64,000 nucleotides of DNA. Origin: Burkholderiales bacterium (lineage in GTDB: Bacteria > Pseudomonadota > Gammaproteobacteria > Burkholderiales > Burkholderiaceae_C). Position numbers and translations under genes: made by a program. Position 1 is the stretch's first letter; the number at the start of each line of letters is the position of its first letter. Positions 1 through 8,008 of the stretch are shown here, one piece after another. The DNA is taken from the NCBI GenBank assembly GCA_016185015.1, contig JACPOI010000020.1, forward strand, positions 186,001-250,000, read 5' to 3'. The notes below the pieces were generated by a model. The model did not search any database, was not told the origin of the DNA, and saw only the letters and a list, made by a program, of their open reading frames with translations.

Positions 1-25
1 TGCGAGTTTCCCCGCGCACGGCTTC
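1..25 (-). ncRNA. Group II intron domain V (partial)
   Basis: Read on the minus strand, this stretch gives GAAGCCGTGCGCGGGGAAAC followed by TCGCA. That is the 5' strand, GAAA-type loop and start of the 3' strand of a group II domain V hairpin. The rest of domain V and domain VI with the branch-point A lie left of the window. Confidence 0.7.
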
Positions 26-74
26 AACGTAACACCCGGTGGGTCAGTTTCCTGACGTCACCGGCAGTAACCCG

Positions 75-1775
75 TCATACGCGGGCCGGCTTGGTAACCA
101 TCACCCCGAGGATGTGGACCTGCCTGTGGCAAACCGTGTGCAGGAGCACCCGGTTTGAGAGTGCATTCGTACCACCCAACCCCAGAGGGATGATGTGGTG
201 GTCATGCATGTCACGGTCGTCGATCTCGATGGCTGTGCCGCAATGTGCACACAGCCCGCCTTGATCCAGCCAGAGCGAGGCGCGTTGCGTGTCCCAGAGG
301 CTCGCGGCCATCCGGTTCACTCTCAGCTCCTCGCCATATACCTCCCAAGCCGGGTCGTAAGGGTTGTATTCCTCACGAACCTTCTTGTGGCGGACAATTT
401 TCGTGTCTGCCAGGCGGTATAGCCGGATTGTCAGCTTGTCTCCCGAGCGATCCACGGTGTCGGCGCTGAATTCAAAGCGACCAGAGGCATCCGTCCAGTA
501 ATGACGGAATACCTTGTGCTTGTCCCAGCGCGGGTGACGCCGCAGACCCCACCGCATGAGCCGCCAGTAAAGGCGGTGATCCATTTTGGTGAAAGCCTGC
601 TTTGCCACCACACCCTTGTGGTACTCGGCCCAACCGCGAAGCTTGCGGTTCAGGTTCAAGATCATGACGTCGGTGTGTAGATGCAGTGATGAGGTCACTT
701 CTTCCTCCAACTTGCGGTAGAACGCCTTAACATTCTTCCGGCTTGGTTTGATGAGCAGTTTCCCTCCGTATTTACGGAAGTTCCAGCCCAGGAAGTCAAA
801 GCCCTCATCCACATGGACAACTTTCGTTTTGGTCGCGTTCAGAGTGAGGCCCCTATCCGTTAGGAAGGATGTCACCCATGGCATGACCGTGTCGTTGAGC
901 ACCTCGGGAGAGGCGCCCGTAATGACGAAGTCATCGGCATATCGGACGAGATGCACCTTCAGCTTTCGGGTCTTCGCCACACCGTACAGAGCCACCAAGT
1001 GCTCCTTCAGGCCGCGTTCAAGACCGTCCAACGTCAGGTTAGCCAGCAGAGGGGAGATGACGCCCCCTTGCGGGGTACCTTTCTCCGTTTTCTGCAGCGC
1101 CCAGAGTTGCCGTTTATCCACTACACCAGACCGCAACCACGTTCGTAGCACCCGCTTGTTCATGTGAACATTGGCGAGTAGCCAGTCGTGATTAATGTTG
1201 TCAAAGAACCCTTTAATGTCCGCATCCAATATCCATTGGGCGCCGTTGGCGCCGGACAGAACATTGAATAGCTGTGACATCGCATCATGCGTCGAGCGCG
1301 CTTTCCTGAATCCGTATGAATTCGGGTCCGCGTGACACTCCGCAGCAGGGTCCAGTCCCAAGTGGAATAGGGCCTGCATTGCGCGATCCAGCATGGTGGG
1401 AATACCCAGTGGGCGTTCGTCACCATTCGGTTTTGGGATCCATGCGCGCTTTAGTGGGCGTGCACGGTACCCTTGGGTCTTCAACCGCCATATAGCGGTC
1501 CATTTACTCTCAGGCGAGTCCCAGAGTTCGCGGTCGATGCCACTCGTCCGCTTTCCCCGGTTTTCGGTCACTCGTTTAACGGCCAGAGCCCTAGCCTGCC
1601 ACGAGCGGATAAGACTACGTTGGAGTCGCTTGACCCGTCGATAGTCTCGATCTTTCTCAGCCTGCGCAATTACTCGCTGCGCCTTTCCCACAAACATCAG
1701 GACTTGCTTCCAGTTGATGGAGAACCAGTCCGTCGGCTCGTGCGGAGGCGCAGAGACCTTGCGATCATTTTCCAT
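75..1775 (-). CDS. ltrA: Group II intron reverse transcriptase/maturase with HNH endonuclease
   Basis: This is the intron-encoded protein, 566 aa. It splices the intron RNA, cuts the target DNA and reverse transcribes the intron into it. The N-terminal RT-N segment spans about residues 15-80. The reverse transcriptase follows, with GTPQGGVISPLLANL and the catalytic LVRYADDFVI box. A maturase (X) domain follows, with FLGWNF and LRGWAEYHKG. The C-terminal HNH endonuclease has a CAHCG zinc knuckle, DHHIIPLGLGG and a closing CHRQVH. All catalytic motifs look intact, so the element may still be mobile. It sits in intron domain IV, as is normal for these elements. Confidence 0.95.
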   Translation of the reverse strand: MENDRKVSAPPHEPTDWFSINWKQVLMFVGKAQRVIAQAEKDRDYRRVKRLQRSLIRSWQARALAVKRVTENRGKRTSGIDRELWDSPESKWTAIWRLKTQGYRARPLKRAWIPKPNGDERPLGIPTMLDRAMQALFHLGLDPAAECHADPNSYGFRKARSTHDAMSQLFNVLSGANGAQWILDADIKGFFDNINHDWLLANVHMNKRVLRTWLRSGVVDKRQLWALQKTEKGTPQGGVISPLLANLTLDGLERGLKEHLVALYGVAKTRKLKVHLVRYADDFVITGASPEVLNDTVMPWVTSFLTDRGLTLNATKTKVVHVDEGFDFLGWNFRKYGGKLLIKPSRKNVKAFYRKLEEEVTSSLHLHTDVMILNLNRKLRGWAEYHKGVVAKQAFTKMDHRLYWRLMRWGLRRHPRWDKHKVFRHYWTDASGRFEFSADTVDRSGDKLTIRLYRLADTKIVRHKKVREEYNPYDPAWEVYGEELRVNRMAASLWDTQRASLWLDQGGLCAHCGTAIEIDDRDMHDHHIIPLGLGGTNALSNRVLLHTVCHRQVHILGVMVTKPARV

Positions 1776-2711
1776 ACCTTCCTCCGATTTAGGAATGAAC
1801 CCGGAGTGAGGTATGGGCCCGGAGGCTCATACCCTCCGGGTCGTCTTAAGAAGCAACGGCATTACGCACGTTACGCCAGCAGCAAGTCAGCTCACTTTCG
1901 TGCGGGGGATGGCCCCCTATCTCTCGCATTACACGAGAGCATTTGCTTCCTACTGCATCCTCTACCCCCTCCTCCGTGGCCCTTGCGGGTTGCCACCACG
2001 AGTGGTGGCGGAGAGTGGGGCTTATCGCCTTACCCAACACGCCCCGCTGACTGGCGGTCAGCAGTAGGGGTTAGGGACCGTCTATCCTCCTTCGGGCGTT
2101 AGAGAAGCGAGTCATGAGCCATGACACATGACCCCAGCCCGAGTGCCTTTTGGCTGTGGCTCTCACCCGTGAGGGTGAATGCAGGAGTAAGCCACTCAAT
2201 TTTCAAGAAGGTTCGAACGACGATTCACATTACATTTCCCGTACCCATTTCTTGGCCAGCCCCGATCAGTCCTGTTCAGATCGTGGACGTCTCTTGCGAG
2301 GCGTTTTCTGCGCGAGCGCAGGCTGTTTATCCCTAGCTCTCCAAGCACGGATTACTCCATGCCCAGTAAGGGGCCAAGACACCCCGCTTCCGGGGGTGGT
2401 TTCAAGGAAACAAGACGTGTTGAGCTTCTCAGCTCGAACGCATCAACATCTGCCTTCCGCTACGCGGTAGGCGCAACAAAAATATTTGCTCTCACGAGCA
2501 TTTTTGTTGTCTTTCAGCAACGAATGGACACCCCTGGGAGTGTTCCCATCCGGTTTTCGAGCACGGCTTGTGGCCGTTTTCGATGCACGTCGAATTCAAT
2601 TCGATGTGCTCTGTGATGACCCCACAAGGAGGGTTCTCTCGAGGTAAAACGGGTTACGTACGAGAGTTAGATACGATGGTCACAAGGACCAAATGAGCGG
2701 CAGCGCCGCAC
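1776..2711 (-). other. Group II intron 5' RNA region (domains I-III)
   Basis: No convincing gene is seen in this stretch of about 930 nt between the maturase start and the candidate 5' splice site. It contains many short inverted repeats, for example an AT-rich arm pair around 2478-2515 (AACAAAAATATTTGCTC with GAGCATTTTTGTT). This fits the folded domains I-III of the intron. Domain I-III regions are usually about 550-700 nt, so this one is long and could include an extra insertion. Confidence 0.55.
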
Positions 2712-2803
2712 CATGGGGAAAATTGTGCCCGATTCCACTGTGGCCGGGACAGACCTTCAAAAATGCCAAAAATGTACGGTTTCAGTGCTTTGCTGGCGCT
2801 GGC

Positions 2804-2832
2804 TTGCATTTGGTGTACGTTTTTGTTAGATT
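2804..2832 (+). promoter_or_regulatory. Possible sigma-70 promoter of a small RNA
   Basis: TTGCAT (2804-2809) and TAGATT (2827-2832) are separated by 17 bp. Both hexamers are imperfect. The case rests mainly on the hairpins and terminator that follow immediately. Confidence 0.35.
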
Positions 2833-2838
2833 AGAGCT

Positions 2839-2938
2839 TGGGTGGTTCGCCACCCCCCGCTTTTCCTCCCTGAGCGGGGCCTTGATGTGTGACAGCAAAA
2901 AAGGCTTGCAACCCCGGCTTATGGCCGGGGTTTTTTTT
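2839..2938 (+). ncRNA. Candidate small RNA of about 100 nt
   Basis: Three hairpins follow each other without an ORF. The first is GGGTGG-TTCG-CCACCC (2840-2855), with a highly stable UUCG loop. The second is CCCGC/GCGGG (2856-2878). After an A-rich single-stranded stretch comes an intrinsic terminator. A promoter-like element lies just upstream. This is the layout of a free-standing sRNA. It contains no signature I recognise of SRP RNA, 6S RNA or tmRNA. It could instead be the 3' end of a transcript interrupted by the intron, or an attenuator for the downstream hemJ-like gene. Confidence 0.4.
2912..2938 (+). terminator. Intrinsic terminator
   Basis: CCCCGGC (2912-2918) pairs with GCCGGGG (2924-2930) around a 5-nt loop and is followed by eight T. 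Outside it, 2939-3045 contains a TTTGTCC/GGACAAA inverted repeat but no gene. Confidence 0.85.
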
Positions 2939-3045
2939 GCCCACGGCCGCTGCGCTTAACTTTGTCCTTGGGACAAAGTTAGCCTACGACGCAACCCGCT
3001 GAGCTGGTTGTGGCCTCACCCGGCACACGCGACTAAACTCAGCGC

Positions 3046-3474
3046 ATGCTCTGGGTCAAATCATTCCACATCATCTTCGTCGCCAGCTGGTTTGCGGGCC
3101 TGTTCTACCTGCCGCGCATCTTCGTGAACCTGGCCATGGTGCCGGCCGACTCGGTGGCCGAGCGTGAGCGCCTGCTGTTGATGGCCGGCAAGCTGATGCG
3201 TTTCACCACGGTGCTGGCCGTACCGGCTCTGATCTTCGGCTTCTGGCTCTGGCTGGGTTACGGCATAGGACGGGGCCCGGGCAATGGCTGGCTGCATGCC
3301 AAGCTGGTGGTCGTGGCGCTGGTGTTGGGTTACCACCATGCCTGCGGCGTTCTGTTGAGGAAATTCCGGCGCGGCGAGAACCGGCGCAGCCATGTCTGGT
3401 TCCGCTGGTTCAACGAGGCGCCGGTGTTGCTCTTGCTGGCAGCCGTCGTGCTGGTGGTGGTCAAGCCCTTCTGA
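3046..3474 (+). CDS. hemJ: HemJ/CopD-family membrane protein (putative protoporphyrinogen oxidase)
   Basis: A 142-aa membrane protein with four predicted transmembrane helices. It begins MLWVKSFHIIFVASWFAG, the conserved HemJ first helix with a His in the membrane, followed by FYLPRIFVNL. The charged central loop with KLMRFTT and the later YHHACG helix also fit the family. HemJ oxidises protoporphyrinogen IX to protoporphyrin IX at the inner membrane in many proteobacteria that lack HemG or HemY. The related CopD family differs in context. Assignment rests on overall pattern and length, which is typical. The next gene starts 13 nt downstream and probably shares its transcript. Confidence 0.75.
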   Translation: MLWVKSFHIIFVASWFAGLFYLPRIFVNLAMVPADSVAERERLLLMAGKLMRFTTVLAVPALIFGFWLWLGYGIGRGPGNGWLHAKLVVVALVLGYHHACGVLLRKFRRGENRRSHVWFRWFNEAPVLLLLAAVVLVVVKPF

Positions 3475-3487
3475 CCCGGCAGGTGCC

Positions 3488-4609
3488 ATGCCGCACAAGA
3501 CTTCCGCCTGGCCCCTGAGTCTGGTTTATGTGGGGCTGGTGGTCTATGCCAGTCTTTATCCCTTTGCCGATTGGCGCGACCAGGGGCCGTTGCCCTGGGG
3601 CTTTCTCGTAGCGCCTTGGCCGCACTACTGGACGGCCTTCGATCTCTTCTCCAATGTGCTGGGGTATGCGCCGCTCGGGTTTTTGCTGGCCCTGGGTGCC
3701 TTGCGCACCGGCCAGGGCGCCCGTGCCGTGCTGCTGGCCACCGTGGCGGCGGGCTTCCTGTCCCTGCTGATGGAGACCTTGCAGGGTTATCTGTCGTCGC
3801 GGGTTCCTTCCAACATCGATTTCCTGCTCAACGTGGCCGGGGCGTGGCTGGGGGCCGTGACCTCCACCCTGCTGGAGAAGCTGGGCGCCATCGACCGCTG
3901 GATCCGTTTCCGCGCCCGCTGGTTCGTGCCCGAAGCGCGCGGAGCCCTGGTGCTGCTGGCGCTCTGGCCCTGTGCCCTGTTGTTTCCGGCGGCGGTGCCG
4001 CTGGGGCTGGGCCAGGTCTTCGAGCGCGTGGAAGCCGGCCTGGCCGAACTGCTGATGGACACGCCCTTCCTGGAGTGGCTGCCGCTGCGGACCGTGGAGC
4101 TGCAGCCGCTGGTGCCCGGTACAGAAATGACCTGTGTTTTGCTGGGCGCCCTGATTCCCTGCCTGCTCGGCTTCAGTGTCATCCCTTCGACCGTCCGCCG
4201 CGCCGCTTTCGTGCTGGCCGTGCTGGCCGCCGCGGTGGGGGGCACGCTGCTGTCGGCGGCCCTGAGCTACGGGCCGGTGCATGCCTGGGCCTGGTTCAGC
4301 TTGCCGGTCAAGGCCGGCCTGGTGCTGGCCGGTGTCGTCGCCCTGCTGCTGGTGCGCGTCCCGGCTCGCGTCTGCGCGGCTTTGCTGCTGCTGGGTCTGG
4401 GCCTGTACCTGAGCCTGATCAACCAGGCCCCGGCCAGCCCCTACTTTGCCCACAACCTGCAGGTCTGGGAGCAAGGGCGTTTCATCCGGTTCCACGGCGT
4501 GGCCCAGTGGCTGGGCTGGCTGTGGCCTTATGCCGTGCTCTTCTATGTGCTGACGCGCGTCTGGGCTCTGCGCAGCCTGGACGGGGCTGCACCTAGAATT
4601 CAGGCATGA
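3488..4609 (+). CDS. VanZ-family integral membrane protein
   Basis: A 373-aa polytopic membrane protein. The N-terminal half has the VanZ-like pattern: YASLYPFADW, then DLFSNVLGYAPLGFLLALG, then SLLMETLQGYLSSRVPSNIDFLLNVAGAWLG. The C-terminal half adds several further hydrophobic helices. VanZ was named for teicoplanin resistance, but most members in Gram-negatives have no known function. The ATG at 3488 is chosen because the longer upstream frame would run inside the preceding gene. The stop overlaps the next start (ATGA), which suggests translational coupling. Confidence 0.8.
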   Translation: MPHKTSAWPLSLVYVGLVVYASLYPFADWRDQGPLPWGFLVAPWPHYWTAFDLFSNVLGYAPLGFLLALGALRTGQGARAVLLATVAAGFLSLLMETLQGYLSSRVPSNIDFLLNVAGAWLGAVTSTLLEKLGAIDRWIRFRARWFVPEARGALVLLALWPCALLFPAAVPLGLGQVFERVEAGLAELLMDTPFLEWLPLRTVELQPLVPGTEMTCVLLGALIPCLLGFSVIPSTVRRAAFVLAVLAAAVGGTLLSAALSYGPVHAWAWFSLPVKAGLVLAGVVALLLVRVPARVCAALLLLGLGLYLSLINQAPASPYFAHNLQVWEQGRFIRFHGVAQWLGWLWPYAVLFYVLTRVWALRSLDGAAPRIQA

Positions 4610-4965
4610 GCACCAATACTGTCCCGCAGGCCGCCCCTGCTTCCTATTACGAGCGGCATGTCTTTTTCTGCCTGAACCAACGTCCCGCAGGTGAAGCCTG
4701 CTGCGCCAACCACCAGGCCGAAGCCGCGTTCGAGCGTTGCAAGTCCCTGGTCAAGGCCGCCGGCCTGGCCGGGCCGGGGAAAGTGCGCGTGAACCGCGCA
4801 GGCTGCCTGGATCGCTGCGCTGGCGGTCCGGTGGCCGTGGTCTACCCGGACGCGGTCTGGTATTCCTACGTCGATGTGAGTGACATCGACGAGATTGTCG
4901 AGTCGCATCTCAAGAACGGCAAGGTGGTCGAGCGTCTGGTGACGCCGCCGCACCTGGGACGTTGA
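4606..4965 (+). CDS. (2Fe-2S) ferredoxin domain protein, thioredoxin-like fold
   Basis: A 119-aa soluble protein. It opens with YYERHVFFCLNQR and has cysteines at about 22, 32, 33, 67 and 71, in CLNQRPAGEACC and AGCLDRCAGG. The C-x(8-12)-C ... C-x3-C spacing with GPVAVVYP is that of thioredoxin-like [2Fe-2S] ferredoxins. Electron partner and pathway are unknown. It overlaps the VanZ-like gene by 4 nt and is followed 1 nt later by the hydrolase gene, so it is probably part of one operon. Confidence 0.85.
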   Translation: MSTNTVPQAAPASYYERHVFFCLNQRPAGEACCANHQAEAAFERCKSLVKAAGLAGPGKVRVNRAGCLDRCAGGPVAVVYPDAVWYSYVDVSDIDEIVESHLKNGKVVERLVTPPHLGR

Positions 4966-4966
4966 C

Positions 4967-5602
4967 ATGAACTCGCAGACGGAGCGCCTGCAGCTGGCGG
5001 GCCCGGCCGGCCGCATCGAAGTGCTGCGTGACGCGCCCGCTGAAGGGGTCAAGCCGCGCGGCGTGGCCGTCATCGCTCACCCGCATCCGCTCTTCGGTGG
5101 CACCATGGACAACAAGGTGGTGCAGACGCTGGCGCGCGCCTTCGTTCAATGCGGCTGGGCGGCCCTGCGTTTCAACTTCCGCGGTGTCGGCGCCACCGAA
5201 GGGGTGCATGACGAAGGCCGCGGCGAAGCCGAGGATTTCCTGGCGGTGGTGCGGCAGTACGCGCCCGACGGTCCGCTGGCGCTGGCCGGCTTTTCCTTCG
5301 GATCCTTCGTGATGAGCCAGACGCTGGCCGCGCTGTGGCCGGCGCGTCAGATCGAGAAACTGGTGTTTGTCGGGGCCGCGGCCAGCCGCTTTCAGGTGGC
5401 CCAGGTGCCCCAGGAGCTGCACGAGCGCACCCTGGTGATCCACGGTGAACACGACGACACGGTCCCGTTGGCAGCCGTCATGGACTGGGCCCGTCCCCAG
5501 GTGCTGCCGGTGACAGTAGTGCCCGGTGGCAGCCATTTCTTTCATGGACAGCTGCCCCTGCTCAAGAGCCTGGTGGTGCGTCACCTCTCCTCCGCATCGT
5601 GA
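4967..5602 (+). CDS. Alpha/beta hydrolase (dienelactone hydrolase-like)
   Basis: A 211-aa cytoplasmic protein with an alpha/beta hydrolase fold. It has an oxyanion-region HPHPLFGGTMDN, a nucleophile elbow GFSFGSF, an acid in HGEHDDTVP and a histidine in GGSHFFHG, so the Ser-Asp-His triad is complete. This short class, related to COG2945, is common in proteobacteria. The substrate is unknown. Its stop overlaps the start of the D,D-carboxypeptidase gene. Confidence 0.85.
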   Translation: MNSQTERLQLAGPAGRIEVLRDAPAEGVKPRGVAVIAHPHPLFGGTMDNKVVQTLARAFVQCGWAALRFNFRGVGATEGVHDEGRGEAEDFLAVVRQYAPDGPLALAGFSFGSFVMSQTLAALWPARQIEKLVFVGAAASRFQVAQVPQELHERTLVIHGEHDDTVPLAAVMDWARPQVLPVTVVPGGSHFFHGQLPLLKSLVVRHLSSAS

Positions 5603-6777
5603 TGAAGAACGTCCTGGTTCTGCTGTCGGCGCTGTGTGGCCTGTTCTGGGGCAACGCTTGGGCCCAGGCCATGCCACAACCGCCCGAGGTCGCGGCCCGG
5701 GCTTATCTGCTGCTGGACCTGACCAGCGACCAGACGCTGGCCGCCCGCGACGCGGACAGCCCCGTCCAGCCCGCCTCCCTGACCAAGCTCATGACGGCCT
5801 ATCTGGTCTTCGATGCGCTGCGCTTGGGGCGGTTGGAGTTGAAGCAGGCCTTGCCCGTCAGCGAGCGTGCCTGGCGTCAGCCTGGTTCGCGCATGTTCAT
5901 CGACACCCGGATGAAGGTGCCGGTGGAGGACCTGCTCAAGGGCTTGCTGGTGCAGTCCGGCAACGATGCCGCCATGACGCTGGCCGAAGGCGTGGCGGGC
6001 AGCGAGGAGCGTTTTGTCCAGCTCATGAACGAGCAGGCGCTGGCCCTGGGGATGAAGGCGACCCGCTTCGTCAACCCGACCGGCCTGTCCCAGCCCGGCC
6101 AGCTGAGCACGGCGCGCGACCTGGCCATCCTGGCTACAAGGCTGTTGCGTGACTTCCCGGACCAGGCCCGTTTCCACGCCATCCGGAAATACCGCTATGA
6201 AGGCACCCCGCCGGCCAACGATAGCAACCGCAACCTGTTGCTGTTTCGCGATCCGTCGGTGGATGGCCTCAAGACTGGCCACACCGAAGCGGCCGGCTAT
6301 TGCCTGATCGCGACCGCGCAGCGCGAGTTTCCGCACCTGGGGCCGGCTGGTGCGCCCGGTGTGCGGCGCCTGCTGGCCGTGGTGCTTGGGACCGACAGCG
6401 AGAACGCCCGCGCCAACGAAACCCAGAAGCTGCTGAACTGGGGCTACACCGCCTTCGAGGCGGTCAAGTTGTTTGATGCCAACCAGCCGGTGCTCACCCC
6501 GGCGGTCTGGAAGGGCCGGTCGGCCCAGGTCCGGCTGGGACGTCCGCGGGCCGTGGTGGTGACGGTGCCGGCCGGCTACGCCAGCCGCCTGCGGACCGAG
6601 GCCGTACGCCCCGACCCCCTGATTGCCCCGCTCAAGAAGGGCCAGGTCAGCGGCACCTTGAAGGTGAATATTGGCGAGTACACACTTTCAAATATCCCTT
6701 TGCTTGCTTTGGAATCGGTGGAAGAGGCCGGCCTGATGGGGCGAGCCTGGGATGCCTTCAGGCTCTGGGTCCAGTAG
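5602..6777 (+). CDS. dacC: D-alanyl-D-alanine carboxypeptidase (PBP5/6 family)
   Basis: A 391-aa periplasmic peptidoglycan carboxypeptidase that trims the terminal D-Ala of stem pentapeptides. A signal peptide with cleavage near AWA/QAM (about residue 22) is present. The penicillin-binding motifs are all found: SLTK (S59-K62), SGN (119-121) and KTG (224-226). A C-terminal PBP5-like domain ends in an amphipathic tail (GRAWDAFRLWVQ) that would anchor it to the inner membrane. The ATG at 5602 overlaps the previous stop (TGATG); a GTG three bases upstream is an alternative start. The symbol dacC is by family; dacA is equally possible. Confidence 0.93.
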   Translation: MKNVLVLLSALCGLFWGNAWAQAMPQPPEVAARAYLLLDLTSDQTLAARDADSPVQPASLTKLMTAYLVFDALRLGRLELKQALPVSERAWRQPGSRMFIDTRMKVPVEDLLKGLLVQSGNDAAMTLAEGVAGSEERFVQLMNEQALALGMKATRFVNPTGLSQPGQLSTARDLAILATRLLRDFPDQARFHAIRKYRYEGTPPANDSNRNLLLFRDPSVDGLKTGHTEAAGYCLIATAQREFPHLGPAGAPGVRRLLAVVLGTDSENARANETQKLLNWGYTAFEAVKLFDANQPVLTPAVWKGRSAQVRLGRPRAVVVTVPAGYASRLRTEAVRPDPLIAPLKKGQVSGTLKVNIGEYTLSNIPLLALESVEEAGLMGRAWDAFRLWVQ

Positions 6778-6831
6778 GCCTCGCTGACCCGTTGGCGGGT
6801 CACCCGGTGGCGCCGGGTGGCAAGGCAATCA

Positions 6832-6860
6832 TTGCGGGTCATGGAACGACCTGATACACT
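6832..6860 (+). promoter_or_regulatory. Sigma-70 promoter of the rpsL operon
   Basis: TTGCGG (6832-6837), a 17-bp spacer and TACACT (6855-6860) lie 70 bp before rpsL. The leader contains a small palindrome, TTCGGAATTTCCGAA. Confidence 0.65.
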
Positions 6861-6929
6861 CGAAGGCTTTTCGGAATTTCCGAAGGGATTCACGTTTTCG
6901 TTTTATCAAACGTTGAGGGACGTTTTTAA

Positions 6930-7307
6930 ATGCCAACCATTAACCAGCTAGTGCGTCAAGGCCGCGAGGTCGAGACCATCAAGTCGAAGAGTCCTGCCAT
7001 GCAGAACTCTCCGCAGCGCCGTGGCGTGTGCACCCGTGTGTACACCACGACGCCCAAGAAGCCGAATTCCGCTCTGCGTAAGGTCGCCAAGGTGCGCCTG
7101 ACCAACGGTTTCGAAGTCATTTCCTACATCGGCGGTGAAGGCCACAACCTGCAGGAACACAGCGTGGTGCTGGTTCGCGGCGGTCGTGTCAAGGACCTGC
7201 CGGGTGTGCGTTACCACATCGTGCGTGGCTCGCTCGACCTGCAAGGCGTGAAAGACCGCAAGCAGTCGCGTTCCAAGTACGGCGCCAAGCGCCCCAAGAA
7301 GGCTTGA
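6930..7307 (+). CDS. rpsL: 30S ribosomal protein S12
   Basis: A 125-aa protein of the 30S decoding centre. It starts [13 protein letters not shown] and ends in the basic [13 protein letters not shown]. The loops where streptomycin-resistance changes arise read [12 protein letters not shown] and [10 protein letters not shown], both in the wild-type, streptomycin-sensitive form (K43 and K88 equivalents present). It is the first gene of the str cluster. Confidence 0.98.
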   Translation: MPTINQLVRQGREVETIKSKSPAMQNSPQRRGVCTRVYTTTPKKPNSALRKVAKVRLTNGFEVISYIGGEGHNLQEHSVVLVRGGRVKDLPGVRYHIVRGSLDLQGVKDRKQSRSKYGAKRPKKA

Positions 7308-7468
7308 TTTTTCAGGTCTGAGTTTTTTCGGTGCTCGATCGTCAGGCAGACGGTTTGAGCGTAGTGACCCGAAGCTCGGAATTGTCCGGGTGGGTCGAGT
7401 AAGTGAGAGTTCTGTATGGCTCTCGCGGTGTCTGAAAAGATGCCAACTGAAGCAATATGAGGTGAAAC

Positions 7469-7939
7469 ATGCCACGTCGTCGCGAAGTCCCTAAACGTGA
7501 AATCCTGCCGGATCCGAAGTTCGGCAATGTCGACCTCTCCAAGTTCATGAACGTGATCATGGAAGGCGGCAAGAAGGCGGTTGCCGAGCGCATCATTTAC
7601 GGTGCCCTCGAAACCATTGGACAGAAAACCGGCAAGGATGCGCTGGAGCTGTTCACGATCGCCATCAACAATGTCAAGCCGATGGTCGAGGTGAAGTCCC
7701 GCCGTGTCGGTGGTGCCAACTACCAGGTGCCGGTTGAAGTGCGCCCGGTGCGCCGTCTGGCCCTGTCCATGCGCTGGATCAAGGAAGCCGCCCGCAAGCG
7801 TGGCGAGAAGTCCATGGCCCTGCGCCTGGCCAACGAAATCATCGAGGCCACCGAAGGCCGTGGCGGCGCCATGAAGCGCCGTGATGAAGTGCACCGCATG
7901 GCCGAGGCCAACAAGGCCTTCAGCCACTTCCGTTTCTAA
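7469..7939 (+). CDS. rpsG: 30S ribosomal protein S7
   Basis: A 156-aa protein that nucleates assembly of the 30S head. It starts [19 protein letters not shown] and contains the conserved [11 protein letters not shown] segment. It is separated from rpsL by 161 nt with no clear terminator, so the two are probably cotranscribed. Confidence 0.98.
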   Translation: MPRRREVPKREILPDPKFGNVDLSKFMNVIMEGGKKAVAERIIYGALETIGQKTGKDALELFTIAINNVKPMVEVKSRRVGGANYQVPVEVRPVRRLALSMRWIKEAARKRGEKSMALRLANEIIEATEGRGGAMKRRDEVHRMAEANKAFSHFRF

Positions 7940-8008
7940 GCCACAACTGCCCCACAGGTGCGCAGGCCCGCCACGAGCGGGCCTGACCTGTTTTAACGAA
8001 AGACCATC

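Larger units (their letters stand above)
1..2711 (-). mobile_element. Group II intron, 3' end cut by window edge
   Basis: This is a retroelement read on the minus strand. It consists of a long structured 5' RNA part (about 1776-2711), the intron-encoded protein (75-1775), and the beginning of catalytic domain V at the very left edge. A candidate 5' splice boundary GTGCG starts at 2711 on the minus strand and matches the GUGYG consensus for group II introns. The 3' boundary lies outside the window. The ORF type (RT, maturase X and HNH endonuclease) is that of bacterial chloroplast-like (CL) lineages. The boundary at 2711 is inferred from the consensus alone, so the true start could differ. Confidence 0.75.

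Noticed and set aside
1473-2102. A 209-aa plus-strand frame antisense to the intron
   Set aside because: It spans the maturase start and the structured intron RNA, and resembles no protein.
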